NCBI GenBank assembly: GCA_017453565.1
Contig: JAFTEQ010000064.1
Location: forward strand, 1-48,327
DNA from: Bacteroidales bacterium
GTDB lineage: Bacteria > Bacteroidota > Bacteroidia > Bacteroidales > UBA932
Reading direction: 5' to 3'
DNA length: 48,327 nucleotides
Below are positions 1 through 7,342 of this stretch, one piece after another (position 1 is the first letter of the stretch; each line of letters begins with the position of its first letter). The notes under the pieces are model-generated. The model had not been told where the DNA came from. It worked only from the letters and a program-made list of their open reading frames with translations, and ran no database searches. The position numbers were made by a program, and so were the translations under genes.

Positions 1-148
1 ACCGCCGGCGATCACGACGATCGACTCGACCTGCTCGGGCGTGGTGCTTTCCAGCATGGCGGCAATGTTCTTGAGCGCGGCTTCGTTACCGGCGTGCGCG
101 GGCTCAATGCTGGTGCTTTCCGAGGGGAAGAGGATGTGATTCTCCTTC
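1..148. repeat. Intragenic direct repeat, copy B (partner 619-766)
   Basis: This stretch matches 619-766 with only scattered substitutions, at an offset of 618 bp (exactly 206 codons). It encodes the start of the third OmpA-like repeat and indicates a fairly recent in-frame domain duplication. Confidence 0.85.
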
Positions 149-1425
149 CTGGACACAACAACCGCCGCCTGGCTGTCTGTATGAGCGGATGCGGCGGATG
201 CATGGGTGCCGGACGGAACGGTCGCGGTATTGGTATTATCGTTATTGTTGGTATTCTCGTTCAGACCGGCAAGGGTATTGTCGGTCTCAGCCTTAAGCTT
301 GATGTTGGCGGTGGCGTAACGGGTGGCGGGCAGAATGTTGTCCTGCAGGTAGTTCCAGCTGTCGAGCTCCCGCAGCTTGGCCTCCTTGGCGTCGGCGCTG
401 TCGTTGGAATCGATAATCGCGAGAATGCGGGATTTGGCCTCCGCATCAAGTCCGTTGTCGGATACGACATTCTCACGGAGTTCAGCCCAGTCTTCACCGC
501 GAGAAACGAGGGTGATCTTACCCTTGTACTGCGGATAGTTGTTTTCAATCCACTCCTGGAGGGCGGCACCGCGCTGGCGGGCGACGCGCTCGTTGGCAGC
601 GACGGAACCGTCGATGGAACCGCCGGCAATCACGACGACCGACTCAACCTGCTCGGGCAAGGTGCTTTCCAGCATGGCGGCGATGTTCTTGAGCGCGGCG
701 TCGTTACCAGCGTGCGCGGGCTCGATGCTGGTGCTTCCCACGAGGAAGAGGATGTGGTTTTCTTTTCCGGCGATCCGGCTGGAAAGGATGCTGCCGTCAG
801 AAGCGAGGCGGGCCGGCTTGCCGGACGGGTCAAGCAGGGCGACTTCGGCATAGCGGAAGCGACGGAAGTATTTGCGATAGAATGCCTTATAAGCATCGAC
901 CTCTTTCAGGCGCGATTCCTTGACATCGGGTTCGTCATTGGAATCCACAATCTCCAGCATGGACTTGCGGGCGCTTTCAGCGATGGACCTGTCGCTCACA
1001 AGAGCCTTGCGGAAGTCCTCCCATGCCTCACCACCTGCGGCGATGCGGATGCGGTTGCGAAGTTCTGGATGTCTGCTGACCATCAAATCGTTAAGGGCTT
1101 TTGCGCGCTTGGCCGAAAGGGCTTTGTTATAATAGAAGTTTCCTTCGGGAGAAGACCAGGACTTAATACAGATGCTGTAATTGTCGTCCTGCGCTGCAGC
1201 GGCTGCGATAAAATCGATCTTGGCGAGGTTAACGGCATTCTCGAGATAGTTCTCGCTGATGGCGGAATTGTCGAAGGGGTAGTGAATACGCATGCTGGCG
1301 CTGGTTTGAGCAGACGCGCTCACGCGTACAAAAAAAGCAGCGAGCAGGAAGACGACGAAAAGGGCAGGCTTCCTTCCGGAAACTGCGAGAATCGTACGTG
1401 CAAGTCTGTTCAAACTGTTTTTCAA
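1..1425 (-). CDS. OmpA-like multi-repeat envelope protein (C-terminus outside window)
   Basis: 475 codons are visible and the frame stays open at the window edge, so the C-terminus is missing. A hydrophobic signal segment lies at residues 20-38, ending near SASAQ. Three copies of an OmpA C-terminal-like fold follow: residues 46-200, 221-378 and 427 onward. Repeat 1 shows the family pattern (FDNSAI, then SSPEG...YN..LSAKRAKAL), but the Asp that normally binds diaminopimelate in the TDxxG motif is replaced, while the Arg of LSxxRA is kept. Repeats 2 and 3 are nearly identical at their starts. The start is inferred as TTG at 1425, because the frame has a stop eight codons upstream and no ATG. 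A promoter at 1493-1524 faces it. It resembles the shorter protein at 4214-5077. I infer an outer-membrane or periplasmic role tied to the neighbouring fimbrillin lipoprotein; peptidoglycan binding is uncertain. Confidence 0.8.
   Translation of the reverse strand, partial: MKNSLNRLARTILAVSGRKPALFVVFLLAAFFVRVSASAQTSASMRIHYPFDNSAISENYLENAVNLAKIDFIAAAAAQDDNYSICIKSWSSPEGNFYYNKALSAKRAKALNDLMVSRHPELRNRIRIAAGGEAWEDFRKALVSDRSIAESARKSMLEIVDSNDEPDVKESRLKEVDAYKAFYRKYFRRFRYAEVALLDPSGKPARLASDGSILSSRIAGKENHILFLVGSTSIEPAHAGNDAALKNIAAMLESTLPEQVESVVVIAGGSIDGSVAANERVARQRGAALQEWIENNYPQYKGKITLVSRGEDWAELRENVVSDNGLDAEAKSRILAIIDSNDSADAKEAKLRELDSWNYLQDNILPATRYATANIKLKAETDNTLAGLNENTNNNDNTNTATVPSGTHASAASAHTDSQAAVVVSRKENHILFPSESTSIEPAHAGNEAALKNIAAMLESTTPEQVESIVVIAGG
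619..766. repeat. Intragenic direct repeat, copy A (partner 1-148)
   Basis: Copy A encodes the start of the second OmpA-like repeat (residues about 220-269). Differences from copy B are mostly silent or conservative, apart from a short stretch after ENHILF. Confidence 0.85.
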
Positions 1426-1492
1426 CTTTCCTTTTGCTCCTTCTTCTCAGCCTCTCACGCGTGTGTGTGTGTGCCGCGCGGAAAAAGATTTG

Positions 1493-1524
1493 CAAATGTA
1501 TGGCAAGTTTTTGATATTTCCAAA
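1493..1524 (-). promoter_or_regulatory. Promoter of the OmpA-like repeat gene
   Basis: On the minus strand a -7 element TACATTTG (1500-1493) is preceded, 20 bp upstream, by TTTG (1524-1521). This fits the Bacteroidota pattern TTTG-N19/20-TAnnTTTG. The predicted 5' leader is about 60-65 nt and contains a (GT)6 run. Confidence 0.7.
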
Positions 1525-1734
1525 ACATTTGTAAATTTTTTACGATACAAATAAAAATAATTGTTGAATCTTGAATGGGCAAAAAATGCCGATTAGTGGT
1601 ATAAAACATGCATTTTAAATACTCTATTCCAATTATTAAAAAACTTTATAAATATAATAAGTAAAAAAGGGCACAGAAGTGTCTGGGGGGGGTATGTATA
1701 TTATAGGTATGATTTTTCAAGATTTAAAATAAAT

Positions 1735-1765
1735 TTTGAAAATTAAAAAAATATGCTTTACTTTG
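1735..1765 (+). promoter_or_regulatory. Promoter of the fimbrillin-family lipoprotein gene
   Basis: TTTG at 1735-1738 is followed 19 bp later by TTACTTTG at 1758-1765, which differs from TAnnTTTG at one position. The topA promoter has the same variant with the same layout. The leader is about 30 nt. Confidence 0.65.
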
Positions 1766-1800
1766 CAGCAGAAAAGATTTAACGACAATTATAGAACCCT

Positions 1801-2904
1801 ATGCGTAGCTCATTCAAGATTCTTCCTGATTGCCTTTTGGGGGCCTCCGTCCTGCTGATGCTGTCCCTCGCGTCCTGCGTGCAGATAGATGATGCCCGTG
1901 AGGCTCCGTCGGACAATCAGAAGAAGCTTTCCTTTGATATATCCGTAACGCGCGAGGGGCAGCCCATCCCCGGGGCAGCGGTCACGCGGTCGTCCGCACG
2001 GTCTGCAACGGTAGAGTCCGGAAGCCGCATCGCCACCATGAACACGGATCTTGCTTTCGGCCTGGTTGCCGTAGATCCTTCCTCTAAGACTTTGGTCCTT
2101 GACAACCATCCTGTGTATGGCGGCGGTCAGGGATATTCTTCCATGTTCAGTCTTTCCCTTTGGGAGATGCCGGAGCCGATCCTGTTCAGTGCCTATTATC
2201 CTTATGTGGACGCTGTGGGGTATTCCGAAGACTATGAATCTTACTCCATCCCTTATAAGGCTCAGGATACCGAGGCTGGCCCTCTTGTATCAAAAACAGT
2301 AGAGCGCGCCATCTCGCAACTTAATATGTTACCGCTTGTGTTTCAGCACATTACGAACGATATTGGGTATATGATCTCGGATGTTACGCCCGATCCGCAA
2401 CTTCAAGGATTGATACATCTCCGTCGTCTTACCGCATACAATGTCGCCTCTGCCGGAGTGTTCACCCACGACATTGCAAACAGCTCCGGCCGCTGGAAAC
2501 GTCAGGCTTTTTTCCGCGACATTACGGTATTCGAAGGTGACGCCCGCGTGGGCGTAGGTCTTGAGGGCGAGCGTTTCGTGGGCGCTTCTTCCCTTGTGGA
2601 TTCTTTCTCCGAGAGCCGGCGTTATTATTCCATTCCCGATGAGATCAAGATTGGCAAGCAGTATGTAGAAGTAGAATACGACGTTGATTCCTTCACCGTC
2701 GGCGGCTACACCTACGATGCCTTGCACGGTCTTACTTCCAAATATATGTTATATGGCCTGCTTCCCGATAACGTGTTCGTTTACGGCCGGCAGTATACTT
2801 TCCACATAGGTCTTGACCTTTCCAAGGTGTATAATCAGATTACCTTTAATCCGACTGTAAGCGATTGGGAAACCAAGATCTACGAGAATAATGACGTTTT
2901 TTGA
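1801..2904 (+). CDS. Fimbrillin-family lipoprotein
   Basis: 367 aa. A lipoprotein signal peptide ends in LASC with Cys26 as the likely lipid-attachment residue, so the protein should be exported and anchored in the envelope. The body matches the two-domain architecture of Bacteroidales fimbrillin/Mfa-type proteins: an early segment rich in Ser/Thr/Arg (TRSSARS), alternating beta-strand pattern, and a C-terminal end of the type NPTVSDWETK that is common in this family. Its stop overlaps the ATG of the membrane AraC regulator (TGATG at 2902-2906), so the two are probably translationally coupled. It may be a fimbrial subunit or an anchor/accessory subunit; sequence alone does not decide. GC appears lower than in the housekeeping genes. 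Confidence 0.8.
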   Translation: MRSSFKILPDCLLGASVLLMLSLASCVQIDDAREAPSDNQKKLSFDISVTREGQPIPGAAVTRSSARSATVESGSRIATMNTDLAFGLVAVDPSSKTLVLDNHPVYGGGQGYSSMFSLSLWEMPEPILFSAYYPYVDAVGYSEDYESYSIPYKAQDTEAGPLVSKTVERAISQLNMLPLVFQHITNDIGYMISDVTPDPQLQGLIHLRRLTAYNVASAGVFTHDIANSSGRWKRQAFFRDITVFEGDARVGVGLEGERFVGASSLVDSFSESRRYYSIPDEIKIGKQYVEVEYDVDSFTVGGYTYDALHGLTSKYMLYGLLPDNVFVYGRQYTFHIGLDLSKVYNQITFNPTVSDWETKIYENNDVF

Positions 2905-4175
2905 TGCTGCACGACCTTATTCTCTATATTCCTTTTTTATTCTCCGTTTTCTGGCTTATGCTAAACGGAGTTCTGTCTTTTAAGACGCGTGGTTTCTGGC
3001 ATTCGGAACTCCTCTTGCTTGTCTTAAGCCTGTTCCTGATGGTAGACGCATACTACAACACCCAGAATGGTACACCCCGATTTTATGTCTGGTTCAACTT
3101 GCTTTATCAGTTGGTTGCCCCAGCCATTGTGCCTCTGACCGTCTATTATTGCAAGAAACGGGCGTGGTTGCAATCTTTCCGTCCGTTCCACTTCCTCTTG
3201 ATAACGATCCCTGTGGGTATGTTTATGGCCACGGGGATTCTCACAATTATCATCGGCACCCAGGACATCTGCGAATTCATGTCTGTGGCCAATGTCCGGG
3301 GCGTTTCCGCGCTTTTCCTGTTCAGGGGATTACCGGTATATGGTTATTACGTCTGGTCCACCATCGTCTTGAGAATCCTCCTTGGAGCGGATCTGATGTT
3401 CCTGATGGTCTTCTGCTTCGTGGTTGCAGCCCGTAAAGGATTCACCTTTGCCCGTTTGACCGGTTTTTTCAAGAAAGGCGAGCGGCTCGAACCGGTTGAG
3501 TTGCAACTGGTCCCGGCTTTTATTGTGTCGGCTGTTTTCCTGTTCAAGCAATTCCTGTTCAGGGACTATCTCAACGCTCATCCCGCTCTGGGGCCGATCC
3601 TTGCCATTATCATAACCCTGTGTCTTTTCGTCCTGTATTACCTCAATCTGTTTGGTGCTAAAAGTTCGATTACGCTTAAGGATCTCGCCGGCGTGATGCG
3701 TTACAATTATGCTACGCCTGTTCCGGAGAAAGTGGAAGAGGAGGTTGTCGAGGAGATTGGTGACAGTCCGGTGGCAGAAGCGGAGCATCGGGACCTGTCC
3801 CTTGCCGAGTCTATCTTTGCCAATGCACCCGAAGATACCGACGGTCTCATGGGACGTTTTCAACGCCTGATGCAGGAAGAGCATCTGTATCTGCAGCCCG
3901 GTCTCTCCCTGGACGATGTGGCCGAGCATCTCAACACCAACAAAACCTATGTTTCCAAGATGGTGAACACCGGGTACAACATGGGTTTCCCGGAGTTGCT
4001 CAATATTCTCCGTATCGACTATGCGCAGCACTATATCCTGCTGAATCGCGATGCAACACAGGATATCATCGCCCGCGATTGCGGTTTCTTTAGTGCATCA
4101 TCGTTCAATACTGTATTTAAACGGATTACCGGCATGACGCCGAAACTGTGGGTAGCTTCTCACTTGCATATTTAA
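2904..4175 (+). CDS. Multi-pass membrane protein with C-terminal AraC-type DNA-binding domain
   Basis: 423 aa from the ATG at 2904; a TTG one codon earlier is possible. About seven hydrophobic segments fill residues 4-245. An acidic linker follows (PEKVEEEVVEEIGDS), then an AraC/XylS double helix-turn-helix at about residues 310-418 (LSLDDVAEHLNTNKTYVSKM, then ARDCGFFSASSFNTVFKRITGM, then TPKLW). The second helix-turn-helix and the TP motif are typical of the family. The protein should bind DNA while embedded in the inner membrane. Overlap with the fimbrillin gene suggests that it regulates this island. The membrane ligand or partner is unknown. Confidence 0.8.
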   Translation: MLHDLILYIPFLFSVFWLMLNGVLSFKTRGFWHSELLLLVLSLFLMVDAYYNTQNGTPRFYVWFNLLYQLVAPAIVPLTVYYCKKRAWLQSFRPFHFLLITIPVGMFMATGILTIIIGTQDICEFMSVANVRGVSALFLFRGLPVYGYYVWSTIVLRILLGADLMFLMVFCFVVAARKGFTFARLTGFFKKGERLEPVELQLVPAFIVSAVFLFKQFLFRDYLNAHPALGPILAIIITLCLFVLYYLNLFGAKSSITLKDLAGVMRYNYATPVPEKVEEEVVEEIGDSPVAEAEHRDLSLAESIFANAPEDTDGLMGRFQRLMQEEHLYLQPGLSLDDVAEHLNTNKTYVSKMVNTGYNMGFPELLNILRIDYAQHYILLNRDATQDIIARDCGFFSASSFNTVFKRITGMTPKLWVASHLHI

Positions 4176-4194
4176 TTTGAATATATTAAATTTG
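4164..4194 (+). promoter_or_regulatory. Promoter of the second OmpA-like gene
   Basis: A -7 element TAAATTTG (4187-4194) has TTG (4164-4166) 20 bp upstream. It overlaps the end of the membrane AraC gene, so the 4214 gene can be expressed separately from the fimbrillin pair. An A/T-rich inverted repeat, TTTAAT...ATTAAA (4171-4190), lies across it. Confidence 0.6.
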
Positions 4195-4213
4195 CAACAT
4201 AAGCTTTCCTGTT

Positions 4214-5077
4214 TTGAAACAGTTCGCGCGCATAACCGTCCTGCTGGCCCTGGTTCTTGCCGTTTGCGGTTCACATTCCGTAAAGGCGGCTACCGCGGCT
4301 CCGGGAGCCGTTTCGCTTTTCTTCCGGATCAACTCTCCGGCGGTCGACCTGTCTTTCAGCAGTAACCCTTCTTTCTCTTCTGCGGCCGGGAATCTGCTCG
4401 GCAGAGGAATCTCCGACGGTGGTTACCGTGTACATATACGCGCGGCGGCGTCTCCTGACGGTCCGCTTTCCTTCAACCGTAAGCTTGCTGCCGAGCGGGC
4501 CTGGGCTGCGGTGGATCTGCTCAAGCACATCCATCCGACTCTGCCAGATTCGTTGATAGTGGTGTCTATGGTCGATGAAGACTGGGCCGGTCTTGCCGCC
4601 TATCTTCGCAAAAGCGACAAAGCCTGGGCGCGTGACGCTCTGCGTATCGTTGAATCGGGCAAGGATAACCGGGAGCAGCGCCTGCGTGAACTCTATGTGG
4701 GGGAGGCCTGGGACGACCTGGCCGCCAATTGTTTCCCGCGCCTGCGTCGCGCGGAGGTGTCCCTCGAGCCCAAGGCTTCGGCCTCGGCGCCTGTTCTGAC
4801 GCTGGACGCCCGTCTTGAGCCAGAAACAGCGTCGAGCTGGACAGAACTTGCCTGCGCCTGCGGAGACGCGCCTGTTTCCGCTATGACCGCTCTTCCCGTT
4901 GCGGCGTATGTTTCCGCCTGTCCAGAAGGGGCGCTTCATTTCGCCCAAGCCGCCCGGAACGGAGCCAATGCTCCGCCCGGAATCCTTCTTGGCAGAATCT
5001 GCGGGCAACTGAGCCCCGCGCCTTTGCCTGGCTTGCCTTCCTTGCGAGCTGCCGGTCCGTGCGCCTGTCGCTCTTAA
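4214..5077 (+). CDS. OmpA-like envelope protein, single repeat
   Basis: 287 aa with TTG as the likely start (no in-frame ATG near the signal peptide). An N-terminal signal peptide runs to about residue 25 (cleavage near VKAA). Residues 33-185 hold one OmpA-like repeat with the same altered motif as the 1-1425 gene: ASPDG...FNRKLAAERAWA, followed by DEDWAGL and ESGKDNREQRLREL, which parallel its paralogue. The last 100 residues are Ala/Pro-rich with several Cys and no recognised domain. It lies between the two regulators, 11 bp before the propeller/AraC gene, so co-transcription with that regulator is likely. It may be a periplasmic partner or sensor; that is inference from position. Confidence 0.7.
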   Translation: MKQFARITVLLALVLAVCGSHSVKAATAAPGAVSLFFRINSPAVDLSFSSNPSFSSAAGNLLGRGISDGGYRVHIRAAASPDGPLSFNRKLAAERAWAAVDLLKHIHPTLPDSLIVVSMVDEDWAGLAAYLRKSDKAWARDALRIVESGKDNREQRLRELYVGEAWDDLAANCFPRLRRAEVSLEPKASASAPVLTLDARLEPETASSWTELACACGDAPVSAMTALPVAAYVSACPEGALHFAQAARNGANAPPGILLGRICGQLSPAPLPGLPSLRAAGPCACRS

Positions 5078-5088
5078 AGCCCTACGCT

Positions 5089-6186
5089 ATGTTCAAACCA
5101 GCCATTCTTGTATTTTCGTCGCTGTTGGTGACGATCACTTCCTTTGCGGCCACTACGGCCAGCTATTACGACGGTTCGCTTTGGATGGCGGGGGAATATG
5201 GCATTGTCCGCGTGGGGCGCAACGGCCGAAGCATTCAGTATACGGGCAAGGAACTCGGTGTAGACCGTGTGCTGGATATTCTGGCCGACAGCTCGGAAAA
5301 CATCTGGTATCTGGGCGATGACGGCGTGGTCAGGAGCTATTCGTTCCTCGATGGATTCGCCACCCACGAAACGCTTCCGATAGGCGTTGAAAGCCTCGCG
5401 TTCGATCCGGTTTCGGGCCGCGTTTTCGCCTCCACTAAGGCGGCGCTTTTCTCCTGGAAACCCGGCGCGGAAGCCTTGGTTCCCGTGCTCGAAATGGAGC
5501 TCGAAAACCGGCTCCTTCATTTGGATTTTTCGCCCGATGGAACTGTTTGGGTCGCCTGCGAAAAGAGCCTTTTCCGCCTCGACAATACCGTTGGTCCCAG
5601 CTTGGTCTCTGCCTCGGGAGGAGGAGTTGATATTTCGAATTCGATACCTATCAAAATTGAAACAAGCGCCACGAGAACGAGCTGGGTGGCCGTTTTTGTG
5701 GCTTTTCTTCTGGGTTTTTCCTTCTCGCTTTTGCTTAGAAAAAAGCGCTCGTCTAAGGCTCCGAAGGCCGTTCGTCCCAAAGAGTCCAAGGCATCGGATG
5801 CTCCGGCCAAAGAGAGTTCTGAAGTAGCTCCCGAACCTGTTCTCTTCCCGTCTGCACCGGTCGCTCAAGACGACTTTGTCGCACAGGTTGAGCGCATCAT
5901 CCGGGAGAACATAGCCACCCAAAAATTCGGGGTTGATGAGATCGCCGCAATCACCGGGCTGAGCCGCATTCATCTCAACCGCAAGCTCAAGGCTGCCGGC
6001 TGTCCTTCGCCTTCCATCCTGCTCCGCAACGCCCGTATGGAATACGCCGCCACCCTTATCCGCCAGGGTGAACTCCCCATGCAGGAGATCGCGCTTCGTT
6101 GCGGTTTCTCCTCCGCTTCGTACTTCGCCACCGCCTTCCGTGACTACTACGGCGTCACTCCCACCGAGTACAACCCCTCCTCCTAG
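5089..6186 (+). CDS. Periplasmic propeller-type sensor with transmembrane AraC output domain
   Basis: 365 aa. A signal peptide (1-21) precedes a periplasmic part with about three beta-propeller repeats of the two-component-regulator propeller kind (YDGSLWMAGEYGIVRV, DSSENIWYLGDDGVVR, SPDGTVWVACEKSLFRL). One transmembrane helix spans about 199-216, followed by basic RKKR. A Pro/Ala/Lys-rich linker leads to an AraC double helix-turn-helix at about 263-361 (GVDEIAAITGLSRIHLNRKL and LRCGFSSASYFATAFRDYYG, then VTPTEY). Hybrid propeller sensors normally carry about 14 repeats plus a histidine kinase and receiver; all of that is absent here, so this looks like a minimal one-component transmembrane regulator. 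The start at 5089 removes a short upstream extension and begins exactly at the signal peptide. Confidence 0.75.
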   Translation: MFKPAILVFSSLLVTITSFAATTASYYDGSLWMAGEYGIVRVGRNGRSIQYTGKELGVDRVLDILADSSENIWYLGDDGVVRSYSFLDGFATHETLPIGVESLAFDPVSGRVFASTKAALFSWKPGAEALVPVLEMELENRLLHLDFSPDGTVWVACEKSLFRLDNTVGPSLVSASGGGVDISNSIPIKIETSATRTSWVAVFVAFLLGFSFSLLLRKKRSSKAPKAVRPKESKASDAPAKESSEVAPEPVLFPSAPVAQDDFVAQVERIIRENIATQKFGVDEIAAITGLSRIHLNRKLKAAGCPSPSILLRNARMEYAATLIRQGELPMQEIALRCGFSSASYFATAFRDYYGVTPTEYNPSS

Positions 6187-6255
6187 GCCGGGCCGCCAGG
6201 ACTCCCGGAGGATGGCCAACCGGCGGCCCTCAGCCCTTCGGCAGAGGTATAAATT

Positions 6256-6287
6256 AAGAGGGTGACTATCCGTGTAGTCACCCTCTT
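6256..6287. terminator. Bidirectional terminator hairpin
   Basis: A perfect 13-bp stem (6256-6268 with 6275-6287) encloses a 6-nt loop. In the plus direction it is followed by GGTTTTT; in the minus direction the tail is A/T-rich but has few T. It separates the convergent regulator gene and tsf. Confidence 0.8.
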
Positions 6288-6311
6288 GGTTTTTGCGCCG
6301 AAAAGGGGCGC

Positions 6312-7307
6312 TTAGTCGTTGAGCGAGAAGCGCTTGAACGTGAGCACGGCGGCCTCCTTGTCGGCAGCGGCGAGCGCCTCGCGGACGCTCTTCTTGTCGT
6401 CGGACATCTGGTACTCCTGCTCCAGAAGGGTGTTCTCCTTGAGGAACTTCTGTACGCGGCCGTTGGCGATGTTCTGAATCATCTGCTCCGGCAGGCTGGC
6501 AGCTTTCTGCTCACCCACGGTCTTGATGATCTCACGCGCCTGGGCAGCCTGTTCGGGCGTGATCCAACCCTTGGCGGTGTTGGACTCGATGTGGTCTTCG
6601 CTGTCCACGTGGGCCGGGTTGATGCCAACCTTCTTGAGGGCGGCGTCAACGGCCTTCTGCACCTGCTCGTCCTTGGTCTTCTGCACGGCCACGGCACGCT
6701 CGTTTTCGAGCACCGAGGCGGGGCAGTCTTCGGCCGAGACCGAAACGGGATTCATGGACGCGACCTGCATCACGATACCCTTGGCAAGCTCTGCGGGAAT
6801 CTCCTTGTTGAAACCTACGAGCGCACCCAGTTTGCCGTTGAGCTTGTGGATGTACTCGGCAATGAACGGAGCCTCCAGAGCGGTGTAGTAAGCCAATACG
6901 TGCTTTTCACCGGTCTTGCCGGTCTGCACCTCGATGGCCTTTTCGACCGTCTGTCCGTCGCTCATGACGCAAGCCTTGAGGGCTTCGGCGTCGGCGGGGA
7001 AGTTGGCGATGGCCACGTCGGCGATGGCGTCGGCAAGCGCCTGGAAGTCGGAGTTGCGCGACACGAAGTCGGTTTCGCAACCCAGGCAGACCAGGATACC
7101 CTTTCCACCCTGGACACGGGCCTTCACGGCACCTTCGGTGGTCTCGCGGTCGGCGCGCTTGGCGGCGACGAGCTTACCCTTTTCACGGATGATATCCACG
7201 GCCTTCTGGAAATCGCCTTCAGCCTCTTCGAGGGCCTTCTTGCAATCCATCATACCTGCGGAAGTCATCTTGCGCAGTTTCATTACATCTGCTGCTGTGA
7301 TAGCCAT
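6312..7307 (-). CDS. tsf: Elongation factor Ts
   Basis: 331 aa. EF-Ts is the guanine-nucleotide exchange factor that regenerates EF-Tu-GTP in the cytoplasm. The N-terminal UBA-like region MAITAADVMKLRKMTSAGMM and the signature DCKKALEEAEGDFQKAVDIIREKG are clear, as is the core motif TDFVSRNSDF. The length is somewhat above the 280-300 aa usual in Proteobacteria. It is the last gene of the rplM-rpsI-rpsB-tsf cluster and ends 25 bp before the 6256-6287 hairpin. The gap to rpsB is 35 bp, so co-transcription is likely. Confidence 0.97.
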   Translation of the reverse strand: MAITAADVMKLRKMTSAGMMDCKKALEEAEGDFQKAVDIIREKGKLVAAKRADRETTEGAVKARVQGGKGILVCLGCETDFVSRNSDFQALADAIADVAIANFPADAEALKACVMSDGQTVEKAIEVQTGKTGEKHVLAYYTALEAPFIAEYIHKLNGKLGALVGFNKEIPAELAKGIVMQVASMNPVSVSAEDCPASVLENERAVAVQKTKDEQVQKAVDAALKKVGINPAHVDSEDHIESNTAKGWITPEQAAQAREIIKTVGEQKAASLPEQMIQNIANGRVQKFLKENTLLEQEYQMSDDKKSVREALAAADKEAAVLTFKRFSLND

Positions 7308-7342
7308 AATTCGATGGTTTTATTCGGTTAACAAATGGAACG

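Larger units (their letters stand above)
1426..1800. other. AT-rich divergent intergenic region
   Basis: This 375-bp region separates the leftward OmpA-like gene from the rightward fimbrillin gene. It contains both promoters, a (GT)6 run at 1461-1472 (in the leftward leader) and a G8 run at 1685-1692 upstream of the rightward promoter. No convincing small ORF was found. Confidence 0.7.

Noticed and set aside
94-1554. 486-aa plus-strand open frame
   Set aside because: It is antisense to the OmpA-like repeat gene; the minus frame has a signal peptide, repeats with OmpA motifs and a promoter, while this frame has no recognisable domain.
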